From positions 23,196 to 87,195 of IMG/VR virus record IMGVR_UViG_3300032093_000065: DNA of 64,000 nucleotides. One strand, 5' to 3'. Below, piece by piece: positions 56,150 through 63,776 of the stretch. Made by a program: the position numbers and the translations under genes. Numbering within the stretch: position 1 is the first letter of the stretch; the number at the start of each line of letters is the position of its first letter. The notes under the pieces were generated by a model that made no database searches, was not told where the DNA came from, and was given only the letters and a program-made list of their open reading frames with translations. Source of the DNA: a virus.

Positions 56150-57316
56150 TTAATCCAAAGACAAAGTACGAACGAACCCACCAAAGGCTCGCTCATGGGT
56201 CTCAACGGCGGTCAACTCTTCCCGCACGTTCTTCAGTGAAGCAGACATGGCTTTAGCCATGTCAGAGTTGCTGTTCAAGTCTTTAAGGTTTATACCCTCA
56301 AGACTATTACGGATGTTGGCTAACCTCTGCTGGAGGTCGCCAGTCGCCATGAACGAAAAGGCTTGCAGCTTGTCGTAAGCCTCTTTCACTGCATTGAAAG
56401 AGGAGCTACGAAGCTTAGCCCCATTGTTCAAGGACTCTTCAAGGTGGGCCAAAGTCTGAGCAAACTCAGTCAATGGCTCCTGGACCATTTTCTTGACTGC
56501 TTCTCCGATGGCCTCGCTAGTGGCCCTCTGAGCTTCAGTCAACCACGCCGAGCCCGCTGTGAGGTCTGAGAGAGCCTCACCCGCGTTCTCGTTGCACACC
56601 TCTTTGATGGCAGCAGTCAGGTCAGGCAAAAGCCTTTCCATCATGCTTGAGTCGCCAGCTGTCAGGCCCATACCTTTTATCTTTGCAGATATCAAGGTAT
56701 CGAAGTTAGACGGGAGGCCTCCTCCCATCGGAAAAAGGATTGCCGAAATCTTGTGGCGATTTACAAACTCTTCGCCAGATACGAGGAAGCCTTTAAGCAC
56801 CTCGTACTCTACCGGAAAGTCTGTTTTTATCCTTTCCACATGCTGCTCCCACATAGGCCGCAGCTCTTCGGCTTTCGCCCGGTATTCCTGGCGAACCTCT
56901 TCTATCGAGGATAGTACCTGCTGAACAGGTCTTACCCCATGACGGTTTGGCGCTACTGGAATCAACCAGGAGCCGCCAACAAAAGGAGTACCTACCGTGA
57001 GTAGGTTCCTGGCACGGGCTCCTATCCGCGCCATTTGGTTTCTGAGATTCTGCGGCAAGACTTTGAATCTTGCGCCGGCAACCAGGTCTTTTGGTACTAC
57101 CTGGTCGCCGGATCTGATCTCAGCATCCGGGATAATCTTCTCCATAGGCGGAGACTCTACGGTAACTTTTACCGCAAGAAACCTTTCCCTCAGAGAACGG
57201 AGCATAACCGAAGATGGATACCTAGAAATATCTACAGATATTTCAGGCGTCTCCACCCTTATTCCGGTTGCCGTTGCCGTGGCTGCCTCTTCTGCAGTTT
57301 CAATTTCTTCTGACAT
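56150..57316 (-). CDS. DUF3150-like protein of the AAA+ module
   Basis: The 388-aa product has RARNLLTVGTPFVGGSWLIP, then a long helix QEYRAKAEELRPMWEQHVER and FPVEYEVLKGFLVSGEEFVN. This resembles DUF3150 proteins ('..GV.f.GG..vP......l...l..i...f......f...y...i..w'), which in other phages and plasmids accompany MoxR-type AAA+ ATPases. The C-terminal half is helical with coiled coil. The match is by pattern only. It lies between DUF1257 and the AAA+ gene. Confidence 0.5.
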   Translation of the reverse strand: MSEEIETAEEAATATATGIRVETPEISVDISRYPSSVMLRSLRERFLAVKVTVESPPMEKIIPDAEIRSGDQVVPKDLVAGARFKVLPQNLRNQMARIGARARNLLTVGTPFVGGSWLIPVAPNRHGVRPVQQVLSSIEEVRQEYRAKAEELRPMWEQHVERIKTDFPVEYEVLKGFLVSGEEFVNRHKISAILFPMGGGLPSNFDTLISAKIKGMGLTAGDSSMMERLLPDLTAAIKEVCNENAGEALSDLTAGSAWLTEAQRATSEAIGEAVKKMVQEPLTEFAQTLAHLEESLNNGAKLRSSSFNAVKEAYDKLQAFSFMATGDLQQRLANIRNSLEGINLKDLNSNSDMAKAMSASLKNVREELTAVETHERAFGGFVRTLSLD

Positions 57317-57335
57317 GTCTTCCTCCTGAAAAAAA

Positions 57336-57360
57336 CCAGGGCAGCGATGTGCTGCCCTGG
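57336..57360 (-). terminator. Rho-independent terminator after the AAA+ gene
   Basis: CCAGGGCAGC / GCTGCCCTGG with a 5-nt loop is followed on the minus strand by TTTTTTT. It separates the AAA+ gene from the DUF3150-like gene, so relative dosage is controlled. Confidence 0.85.
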
Positions 57361-57375
57361 TGTCCTGTCAATCAA

Positions 57376-59019
57376 TCAACGAACCAGGTTGGGGTCTCCT
57401 ATCTCCGCAGACAAACTGCGGGTTTTGACTTGAGCCGATTCGGCTCTGCGTCGAGAAACCGGAAGGGCGTGCTCTTTGCCGAACTTTCGGATTTGAGCAA
57501 TACCTTCAGGGTTTCTTCTGGTCAAAGGAACTATTCCTTTGAGCTCGGTAACCAGAAGCTCTGGATCAAAACGCCAACGGTTCTCCTCAGAGATAGCCAT
57601 GGCCTTGAACACGACGTTCCTCACGCCTTGCTCGATCTCAGCACCGACAAATCCGTCGGTGACTGATACTACTTTATTCCAGTTAGACTCGGTGAAATGG
57701 TCAAACTGGATGTTTCGTTTCCTCATGTGGATCTCGCAAATTTTCCTCCTTTCTAAATCTGCAGGAGTATCCACGAAGAACACTTCGTCGAACCGGCCAG
57801 AACGAAGCAGCTCGGGAGGCATACCGTCCACTCTGTTCATGGTCATTACCACGAACGTTTTGGACTTCTTCTCGGCCAACCATGTTAGTAGGTTGCCGAA
57901 GATACGCCGGGTAACGCCGCTATCACCAGAGCTTTCATGCGCATTGCCGAAAGCCTTGTCGGCCTCGTCAATTAGCAAGACACAGCCGTTCATCGCGTCT
58001 ACCTTCCTGAGGGCATCGCGCATACGAGCCTCGGACTCACCAACAAGCGAGTTGAAGATAGCGCCTACGTCAAGGCGTACCAGGGCGATACCTAGCTTCT
58101 GCCCGATGACAGAGCCGCAGACTGACTTGCCAGAACCGGGCACGCCGACTAGGGCACAACCCTTCGGCTGCTCGATCTGGAATTCTTCCGCCTTGGCCGT
58201 GTAAGCGATCAGGCGGTAGTTCAGCCAGTCCTCGAACTCTTCATAGCCAGCCAAGTCCTCCAGCTTGGCGATCTTGTCCCTAGAGGTGTAAGTAAGGGTC
58301 TGGCTCTTTTTAAGCAGCTGGCCCTTCGTTTCTTCGATGTACCTAAGGGCTGGGGAAGCCAAGCCCCTTGACCTAATGAAAGCCTCGCTCAAAGCTTGGT
58401 GGGCCTCGGAGCCTGTAAGACCGCCCAAAGACGTCAGCAGCTGATAATTAAAGTCAGCTGTTGTGTCCACAGCGCTGGAGTCTCCGCCAGCTTGTATCTC
58501 CTCCCTCACTTTGTTTACAGTCAGCTGAAGTTCATCAGCTGTCGGGTAAGGCATCTCTACCTGCTTAACGTAAGGCAGGCAATCGGGGTTGAAATTAGAC
58601 TCCGTGGGAGTCATGATGACTACCAGCCTTGTCGTGCCTTTGCTGATAAAGGCCGACTCAGCTACCGCCCTGTTAAAGGCTGACACTACCGCTGGGTTTG
58701 AACCCAGCTCGTAGTGGAAGTTTAACAACACGATGATGGCATTAGCCTTAGAGTCCACCGGGTCGTTCCGGTTTGGATCGGCTATTGCCTGTACTGCTTG
58801 TACAGGGTTCATCAAGTTGTTTTGACCGAAACCCCTAGCCGCGTCCCATATAGCCAGAAACCATTTCTTGTTCTCTTTGTTGGTAGCCTCCAGTTCTTGT
58901 GTTAGTTCCCGAAGCATGTGAATAGCCTCGGCCTGTTGACCTCCTACTATCAAGTGCAGGGCCTGCACGTTCGCCTTGATGTAAACCTTGATATCCTGAG
59001 CCAGCTTAGTCACGCTCAT
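57376..59019 (-). CDS. Ycf46-like AAA+ ATPase
   Basis: The 547-aa product has an N-terminal NTPase-fold-like region (TRLVVIMTPTESNFN), a linker (LEDLAGYEEFEDWLNYRLIA) and an AAA+ core: Walker A GCALVGVPGSGKSVCGSVIG, LVRLDVGAIFNSLVGESEAR, Walker B CVLLIDEADKAFG, SGDSGVTRRIFGNLLTWLAE, sensor 1 VVMTMNR and Arg-finger region PPELLRSGRFDEVFFVD. Domain order and these blocks match Ycf46, a conserved cyanobacterial/plastid ATPase. It forms a module with DUF3150-like, DUF1257 and DUF2997 genes. Substrate unknown. GC-rich codons unlike the flanking AT-rich genes suggest transfer. Confidence 0.82.
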   Translation of the reverse strand: MSVTKLAQDIKVYIKANVQALHLIVGGQQAEAIHMLRELTQELEATNKENKKWFLAIWDAARGFGQNNLMNPVQAVQAIADPNRNDPVDSKANAIIVLLNFHYELGSNPAVVSAFNRAVAESAFISKGTTRLVVIMTPTESNFNPDCLPYVKQVEMPYPTADELQLTVNKVREEIQAGGDSSAVDTTADFNYQLLTSLGGLTGSEAHQALSEAFIRSRGLASPALRYIEETKGQLLKKSQTLTYTSRDKIAKLEDLAGYEEFEDWLNYRLIAYTAKAEEFQIEQPKGCALVGVPGSGKSVCGSVIGQKLGIALVRLDVGAIFNSLVGESEARMRDALRKVDAMNGCVLLIDEADKAFGNAHESSGDSGVTRRIFGNLLTWLAEKKSKTFVVMTMNRVDGMPPELLRSGRFDEVFFVDTPADLERRKICEIHMRKRNIQFDHFTESNWNKVVSVTDGFVGAEIEQGVRNVVFKAMAISEENRWRFDPELLVTELKGIVPLTRRNPEGIAQIRKFGKEHALPVSRRRAESAQVKTRSLSAEIGDPNLVR

Positions 59020-59043
59020 CGAACAACCTCCATGAAAATAAAA

Positions 59044-59067
59044 AACGGGAGGAACCTTCCTCCCGTT
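59044..59067 (-). terminator. Terminator after CRISPR array B
   Basis: AACGGGAGGAA / TTCCTCCCGTT with a 2-nt centre is followed on the minus strand by TTTTATTTTC. It sits 36 bp beyond the last repeat of array B and 25 bp before the AAA+ start, ending the array transcript. Confidence 0.8.
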
Positions 59068-59102
59068 ACCCAGTAAAACACCTTACCGAGGATCAACCCG
59101 CA

Positions 59103-59253
59103 CCCCTTATTCACGCGAGAGTGGGTGAGACGATCTAGGGGCGTCCACCACACAAATGCTCTCACCCTTATCCACGCACGCGTGGGTGAGACGCCTTGAG
59201 TATTAGGTCCTCAAAGCGCTTTTTCCCCTTATCCACGCACGCGTGGGTGAGAC
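59103..59253 (-). CRISPR. CRISPR array B (3 repeats, 2 spacers)
   Basis: Repeats lie at 59103-59131 (degenerate), 59164-59192 and 59225-59253, with a period of 61 and two different 32-nt spacers, the exact type I-E geometry (29+32). Repeat and leader are the same as in array A. Degeneracy is at the leader-distal end. Confidence 0.87.
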
Positions 59254-59321
59254 CCTAAGGTCTCACCGTCCATCCGGACATTACAGTTCGTTACGAACTG
59301 TTTAGGCTTAAGGGTAAGCCT
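59254..59321 (-). promoter_or_regulatory. CRISPR leader B
   Basis: A 68-bp copy of the hairpin leader. The leader end plus first repeat bases form a perfect GGTGAGACC TTAG GGTCTCACC hairpin on the minus strand. It begins directly after the TAA of the gene at 59322-60029. Confidence 0.75.
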
Positions 59322-60029
59322 TTAGGTCATGCCCTTTATCATTCTGGCTACCGCTTCAGTAGGGTCGCCATTATTTAAGGGCAAGTCTTTCATCTGCTCT
59401 AGCAGACTTTTTAACATTCCTTTTATAGTTTTGTTTATGTCTCCTGTTCTAGAAGACTGCATATCGTAAACAGCGTTGAACATTTCTGGGTCATCGCTGT
59501 AATCGTATTTTACTTTCTCAAGTATCTTACTGAACTCTTCTTTCATGCCAACCTTTAAAACATCAGGCGGAGTAAGTAAACCTTCTGATTTTAAAGTTTG
59601 GGCGATGTAGTTAACTATGTCTTCAGAGAAGGGATTTTCTTCGTCGTCCTCTGGAGGACTTATGAGCATACCTTCTGACATTCCCCACGCTATCTCAGCC
59701 GAGTCAGCTGGGTCGAAAACTGCTGGGTCGTAAGAGTCTCCAGCTAAAACGTTACAAAGAGCTATAAAGTCAGGCAGAGACTTATAGAAGCTATCTGTGG
59801 TCAAAATGGCTATTCCAGCCATAAGCCTATCAAATACACTTCTTTCTACCTTTACTCCGAAGTCTTGTTCTATCTCTGACTGGATCGTCATAGGATCCCA
59901 GTCGAGACCTTCCGTCCCGTATGTGTCTATGAACAAAGCCAAAAGAGTCGTGGCAAAACTGTCTGGGTTTTGCCACACCCTTTTTCTAGCTTGAAAGCTA
60001 TCAGACACATTAGAACGGGAGTCGTCCAT
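59322..60029 (-). CDS. Hypothetical 235-aa protein
   Basis: The product is acidic and helical (KRVWQNPDSFATTLLALFID, DRLMAGIAILTTDSFYKSLP, DFIALCNVLAGDSYDPAVFD). The 'nP..FA......fG.dwl.WepeTi..el....g........nk..A...l....Ffe....F..v...l....' layout recalls a family of large-phage hypotheticals. Its stop abuts leader B, so array B is probably on its mRNA. Confidence 0.6.
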   Translation of the reverse strand: MDDSRSNVSDSFQARKRVWQNPDSFATTLLALFIDTYGTEGLDWDPMTIQSEIEQDFGVKVERSVFDRLMAGIAILTTDSFYKSLPDFIALCNVLAGDSYDPAVFDPADSAEIAWGMSEGMLISPPEDDEENPFSEDIVNYIAQTLKSEGLLTPPDVLKVGMKEEFSKILEKVKYDYSDDPEMFNAVYDMQSSRTGDINKTIKGMLKSLLEQMKDLPLNNGDPTEAVARMIKGMT

Positions 60030-60298
60030 TAGAAGCCCGCTTGGATTGGGAAGTGAGCCCTACATTTCTTAACAGGAGAATTTTTGAAAGCTTCTCCAAC
60101 CAAAACATTACCAGAGTCGTCTACCCACTCAACCCAGGGAGAGCCGTTAAAGCCCGGTCTGTTCAACCCTAGCTTAACAGCATGATCCAGAGCAGCTTGT
60201 CTAGCTTGGAGGCTGTAAACCTGCTCAAGGTTGTCTCCCTCTACTGCAACCTCTGCCCGATCTCCGGTTCTTTGGCTGGCCGCTTCTGCAATCTTCAT
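60029..60298 (-). CDS. Hypothetical 89-aa protein
   Basis: The product has a helix LEQVYSLQARQAALDHAVKL and WVEWVDDSGNVLVGEAFKNS. I start at ATG 60298 (MKIAEAASQ), which has an AAAGGAAA SD. One-base overlap with the next gene. Unknown function. Confidence 0.55.
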   Translation of the reverse strand: MKIAEAASQRTGDRAEVAVEGDNLEQVYSLQARQAALDHAVKLGLNRPGFNGSPWVEWVDDSGNVLVGEAFKNSPVKKCRAHFPIQAGF

Positions 60299-60452
60299 AA
60301 CTTTCCTTTCTTTTATAAAAAACAAAAAGACAGCTTTATATTACTAACAACGTTATGTTTTGCCAATAGCTAAGCAAATAGCCTCGGTTACCCACACCGT
60401 TAAAGTAGGCGTGGGAAGGTTTACTTTTAATATAAAATTAAATTAAATTTTT

Positions 60453-60503
60453 AGTTTTAAAAGTTTAAGTTCTGAACAAGCCAGGACTTAAACTTTTAAA
60501 ACT
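60453..60503. repeat. Inverted repeat at the end of array C (terminator-like)
   Basis: AGTTTTAAAAGTTTAAGT (60453-60470) / ACTTAAACTTTTAAAACT (60486-60503) is an 18-bp perfect inverted repeat with a 15-nt loop. It begins a few bases beyond the last degenerate repeat of array C and is followed on the minus strand by AAAAATTTAATTTAATTTT. The stretch from here to 60298 holds only a second small hairpin (CCCACACC...GGCGTGGG near 60400) and no gene. Confidence 0.7.
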
Positions 60504-60508
60504 TATAT

Positions 60509-60781
60509 ACTCACGACCAGGGTCGCGAGGGTGAGACCCTGAGGCCCCACGCTGCCGGATTTCATCCACCCCTTATCAACTCACGCGTGGTTGAGACAGG
60601 TGAGCATGGATGGTGAAAGGCCGGACTATCCCCTTATTCACGCACGCGTGGGTGAGACTCCTCAAAAGCGCCATTTCGCGATTTTCCAGGTCCCCTTATC
60701 CACGCACGCGTGGGTGAGACGATGGTAGAACCTCACGCAACTCGCCCTAATACCCCTTATCCACGCACGCGTGGGTGAGAC
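60509..60781 (-). CRISPR. CRISPR array C (5 repeats, 4 spacers)
   Basis: Repeats lie at 60753-60781, 60692-60720, 60630-60658 and 60569-60597 (partly degenerate), plus a strongly degenerate one ending at 60537. Four unique spacers of 31-33 nt separate them. Repeat quality falls steadily away from the leader. Repeat and leader match arrays A and B; spacers all differ. Confidence 0.87.
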
Positions 60782-60849
60782 CCTAAGGTCTCACCGTCCA
60801 TCCGGACATTACAGTTCGTTACGAACTGTTTAGGCTTAAGGGTAAGCCT
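60782..60849 (-). promoter_or_regulatory. CRISPR leader C
   Basis: A 68-bp copy, effectively identical to leader B. Here it is not preceded by a coding gene but by a 130-bp AT-rich gap (60850-60978) with one hairpin, ATGCTACC / GGTAGCAT; any promoter for array C should lie there. Confidence 0.72.
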
Positions 60850-60978
60850 TTATGCTACCTACGTTATATAAACGGGTAGCATTTAATTATGACGTGTTTA
60901 TTAGACTGTATTAAACAGCTAAAAACAAATTACAACTATATCAACATCGTATTATGACAGAACTTTGTTATTTATTAA

Positions 60979-61278
60979 CTAAAGAGTTGTTTGTACTATT
61001 TTTCCGTTGTCCGTCCTTTGCAGTATCCTTATCTTGTCTGCTCCTATGTGTTCTTTGAACTTAGCCAGACTCTCTCCTCTAAGGTTCGATATAACTGTCT
61101 TTACTTTTGAGTAGTCAGCGATTTTATCCCTAGCCCTCATTGCGCAAGGTTTGCAGCCAGGCTTTGAAGACTTAGAGGCTGCCGCCAGCTTTATGCTAGG
61201 CAAGTCAGCCAGCAGCTTAGGGTTAGACAGAATTGAAGCTATAAGGGCTTCTTCTATGATTACTATTTTTTCTGCCAT
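60979..61278 (-). CDS. Hypothetical 99-aa protein with CxxC
   Basis: The product has a helical start (KIVIIEEALIASILSNPKLL), PGCKPCAMRARDKIADYSKV with one CxxC, and a C-terminal strand. Possibly a small metal- or nucleic-acid-binding virion protein. Unknown family. Confidence 0.55.
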   Translation of the reverse strand: MAEKIVIIEEALIASILSNPKLLADLPSIKLAAASKSSKPGCKPCAMRARDKIADYSKVKTVISNLRGESLAKFKEHIGADKIRILQRTDNGKIVQTTL

Positions 61279-61285
61279 CTTACAC

Positions 61286-61753
61286 CTAGCCTATGGAAGA
61301 AGACGAGTCTGCTGGAGGAGGGTCTCCAATTTTCAAATTATCAGAAGGCTCCATTACGTCCATGATATTTAAAGTTGATACCAGGTTTGTTACTTCTTCT
61401 ACTAAAATTTGCCAAGCGTCTTCGGCTACTGACTGGGACCTGAACACAAGGTCTACATAGTCCAATCTGCAAAACTGAGGAAAACCTTCAGGGTTTGGCT
61501 CGTCCTCAGGATACTCTTCTATATCTGAAGGAGAACAAACTCCGTCAAAGGCCAGTCTGTAAGTTGCCTCCCTTGCGTTCAAATCTTCCTTGGCGTATCT
61601 AAATATTTTATTGGGTATGTTGTTACCGCCGTAAGCTTCTACCTTGAACCTAAAGCCGTCTATGCTGTTTGCGTTAGTCCTTGTTTGTGTGTACCTCTTC
61701 AAATAGAGTCCACGACCGTAGTCGCCTATTGAAATGCTGCTGCTATCAGGCAT
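61286..61753 (-). CDS. Hypothetical 155-aa protein
   Basis: The product has GDYGRGLYLKRYTQTRTNAN, a central acidic loop (DIEEYPEDEPNPEGFPQFCR) and a helical C-terminus VAEDAWQILVEEVTNLVSTL, with a Pro/Ser-rich tail. Possibly structural; no recognised family. It lies 8 bp downstream of the GT9-GT2 fusion stop on the same strand. Confidence 0.55.
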   Translation of the reverse strand: MPDSSSISIGDYGRGLYLKRYTQTRTNANSIDGFRFKVEAYGGNNIPNKIFRYAKEDLNAREATYRLAFDGVCSPSDIEEYPEDEPNPEGFPQFCRLDYVDLVFRSQSVAEDAWQILVEEVTNLVSTLNIMDVMEPSDNLKIGDPPPADSSSSIG

Positions 61754-61760
61754 GATTCAC

Positions 61761-63767
61761 CTATATGTTAAAGATAGGCTGGTTAGCGCCTCTTCTAGCG
61801 GTGCTTGACCAACATACTATTTTTTTGTCACCGTTCCAGCTTTTAAGATTATATCCATTTTGCCAGACTTGTTCACCTATGCAAATGTCTCCACCGTTGT
61901 GAGACAGCCTTTCGTCGGGCACGTCGGCTTTCTTTAAAGCTTCTGTCTTCAAAGCCCAGAAGCTGCCGGTAACAAAAAATATCTTGTTGGCATTCACAGA
62001 CTCTTTTCCTGACTTGTCTCTGAACTGCCTTCCTTTGTACCACTTTCCTTGCTTGATCCAATTAGCGTGTCTATCTTGTAAAGCGTAATGATAGATAGGT
62101 CCTAGCATACCAAAGTTAGAGTCTGCTATACTTGTAGAATTTATTACAGAGCATAGCTTGTCAAACCACAGCGGGTCTGTGTCGCACATGGTATCGTCAT
62201 CAAACCATAGAACCCATTTTGTTTTTATTGGAAACTTTTCGTCGTGGAACATTTCTCTCATGCACGGGTATTTGAATTTATTTTTGTCCGAACTGTAAAT
62301 GACACTGACTACTCCATCGTTGAATAGTTTTTTGCAAAGCTCTTGGGTGTCAAGACAAACGTTGTTGCAGTAAACCCTGAGCTCTACAGAATCTCTGGTA
62401 GTCGTGTTTTGAATTGCTGTAAGACACCTTCTGTGCATGTCAGGAAAGTTTCCATAGAGCAGAACAAACATTGTTATCTTTCCGCCTATGTGCGGAGAGT
62501 CTACGAGCCTGGTACCGGCGGATTGTCTGACCACAGGTCCGTTGAAAGCATCAACCATCAAGTTAGTTCTTGGAGACGCCAGCTCTGGGGTCACTAGCTT
62601 TGGAGGACCTGTGTCTATTGTTTCCTTCTTGTTTACCGCCAAAGACAATTCAGTCACTGCGTAAGGTGTTTCATTTATGGGCATGTCCAACATCTGTTCG
62701 CTCATGGTAGGTTCGCCTCCTTCCCTTAAAACGAACAAGCTGAACCTTTCCTCGCCTTGTTTAAAAGTTATAGGCTGGGTTACATCTGGAAGCACCATAC
62801 CCTCCAATAACGGCAAAGTGCCGTCTAGGTAATAACTCAAAACAGAACCTACCACTTTTTCAACAGTTATCATGTCCATGCACAGCGGAACCATCTGACC
62901 TTTTTCCGCCTGCACTGGATACGAGCAAAAACTTCTGTCTCCTTCAGCCCTTTGTACTTTATTTTTCCAGCAGCCTTTCTTGGCGCAGCAGTCAAGCTTT
63001 CCTATGGTGTGAAGATATCTATGGCTTACAGGCAACAAATTTTGAACCGGCACCAGAGCGGGATTTCTTTGGTGATACGCTTCCCACCACCATTCTTCCC
63101 TGCCAGCACCTGTTACTACGCAAGGCTTTCCAAAGGCTGCGGCTATGTGCATCGCTGAAGTGATTGTGCAAATAACTCCGTCTGCGCTGTTTATCAGACG
63201 CATCATTTGTCTGATGTCTGTTTTTCCCACCATGTCTAAAACGTTGTTCAGTTTAGGGTGAGCGTGTGTAGGATGACTTCCTTTACCGCCTACCTGAACA
63301 AACTTTATTCCAAAGGGCCTTAAAGAATCCACAACCTTCTGGCACCTGTCGTATATCCAGTGCTTTGTTGTAAAGTCGTTCTTACCCCCAGCCACTATTA
63401 CCCAATAGCGTCCTTCTATCAAAGACTCTTGCTCTTCTTCGTTTAAATGTAAATCTGGATGAGGCTGAAGCAGAGACACTTTTATGTTAGTTTGTTTTTC
63501 AAAATCTTTATGGAAAGAGCTTATGAAATGAGTATGTTCTGTAGCCGCTTTTTTTATGTAAGCTCCGTACGTTAGGTTTACTATCCTGGCGTTCTTCTTG
63601 TCAGGCATTGGCTTAACGTAAGGATTGTTAAGCCACACGTCTCTAAACGTAGTGTCTACATTTATGTGAAATCTTCCTGGGTAACTCTTCTCAAGATCGC
63701 GTGCAAGGGCGGTCATTACGACTATGTCGCCTAAAGCCCTTTGGTGCCTTAATATGATCTTTTCCAT
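61761..63767 (-). CDS. GT9 (heptosyltransferase-like)-GT2 fusion glycosyltransferase
   Basis: A 668-aa fusion. Residues ~1-310 resemble GT9 ADP-heptose:LPS heptosyltransferases (IILRHQRALGDIVVMTALAR at the start; HFISSFHKDFE; YWVIVAGGKNDFTTKHW; DMVGKTDIRQMMRLINSADG; a cysteine cluster CCAKKGCWKNK). Residues ~430-668 are a GT2-type domain (KITMFVLLYGNFPDMHRRCL, KWVLWFDDDTMCDTDPLW, FFVTGSFWALKTEALK, NGGDICIGEQVW, ARRGA) paralogous to the gene at 4676-5395. With HldE it implies heptose-based glycan building. Acceptor unknown. Confidence 0.85.
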   Translation of the reverse strand: MEKIILRHQRALGDIVVMTALARDLEKSYPGRFHINVDTTFRDVWLNNPYVKPMPDKKNARIVNLTYGAYIKKAATEHTHFISSFHKDFEKQTNIKVSLLQPHPDLHLNEEEQESLIEGRYWVIVAGGKNDFTTKHWIYDRCQKVVDSLRPFGIKFVQVGGKGSHPTHAHPKLNNVLDMVGKTDIRQMMRLINSADGVICTITSAMHIAAAFGKPCVVTGAGREEWWWEAYHQRNPALVPVQNLLPVSHRYLHTIGKLDCCAKKGCWKNKVQRAEGDRSFCSYPVQAEKGQMVPLCMDMITVEKVVGSVLSYYLDGTLPLLEGMVLPDVTQPITFKQGEERFSLFVLREGGEPTMSEQMLDMPINETPYAVTELSLAVNKKETIDTGPPKLVTPELASPRTNLMVDAFNGPVVRQSAGTRLVDSPHIGGKITMFVLLYGNFPDMHRRCLTAIQNTTTRDSVELRVYCNNVCLDTQELCKKLFNDGVVSVIYSSDKNKFKYPCMREMFHDEKFPIKTKWVLWFDDDTMCDTDPLWFDKLCSVINSTSIADSNFGMLGPIYHYALQDRHANWIKQGKWYKGRQFRDKSGKESVNANKIFFVTGSFWALKTEALKKADVPDERLSHNGGDICIGEQVWQNGYNLKSWNGDKKIVCWSSTARRGANQPIFNI

Positions 63768-63776
63768 TTAAGCCTT

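Noticed and set aside
57539-58204. 221-aa plus-strand ORF
   Set aside because: It lies wholly antisense to the well-supported Ycf46-like AAA+ gene, has no SD or family match and reflects GC-rich codon use of the real gene.
43748-60781. Arrays read as generic REP-type or tandem hairpin repeats rather than CRISPR
   Set aside because: Constant 61-62-nt period, unique 31-33-nt spacers, decay confined to the leader-distal repeat and a shared leader are all CRISPR hallmarks; the repeat also fits the type I-E length and pattern.
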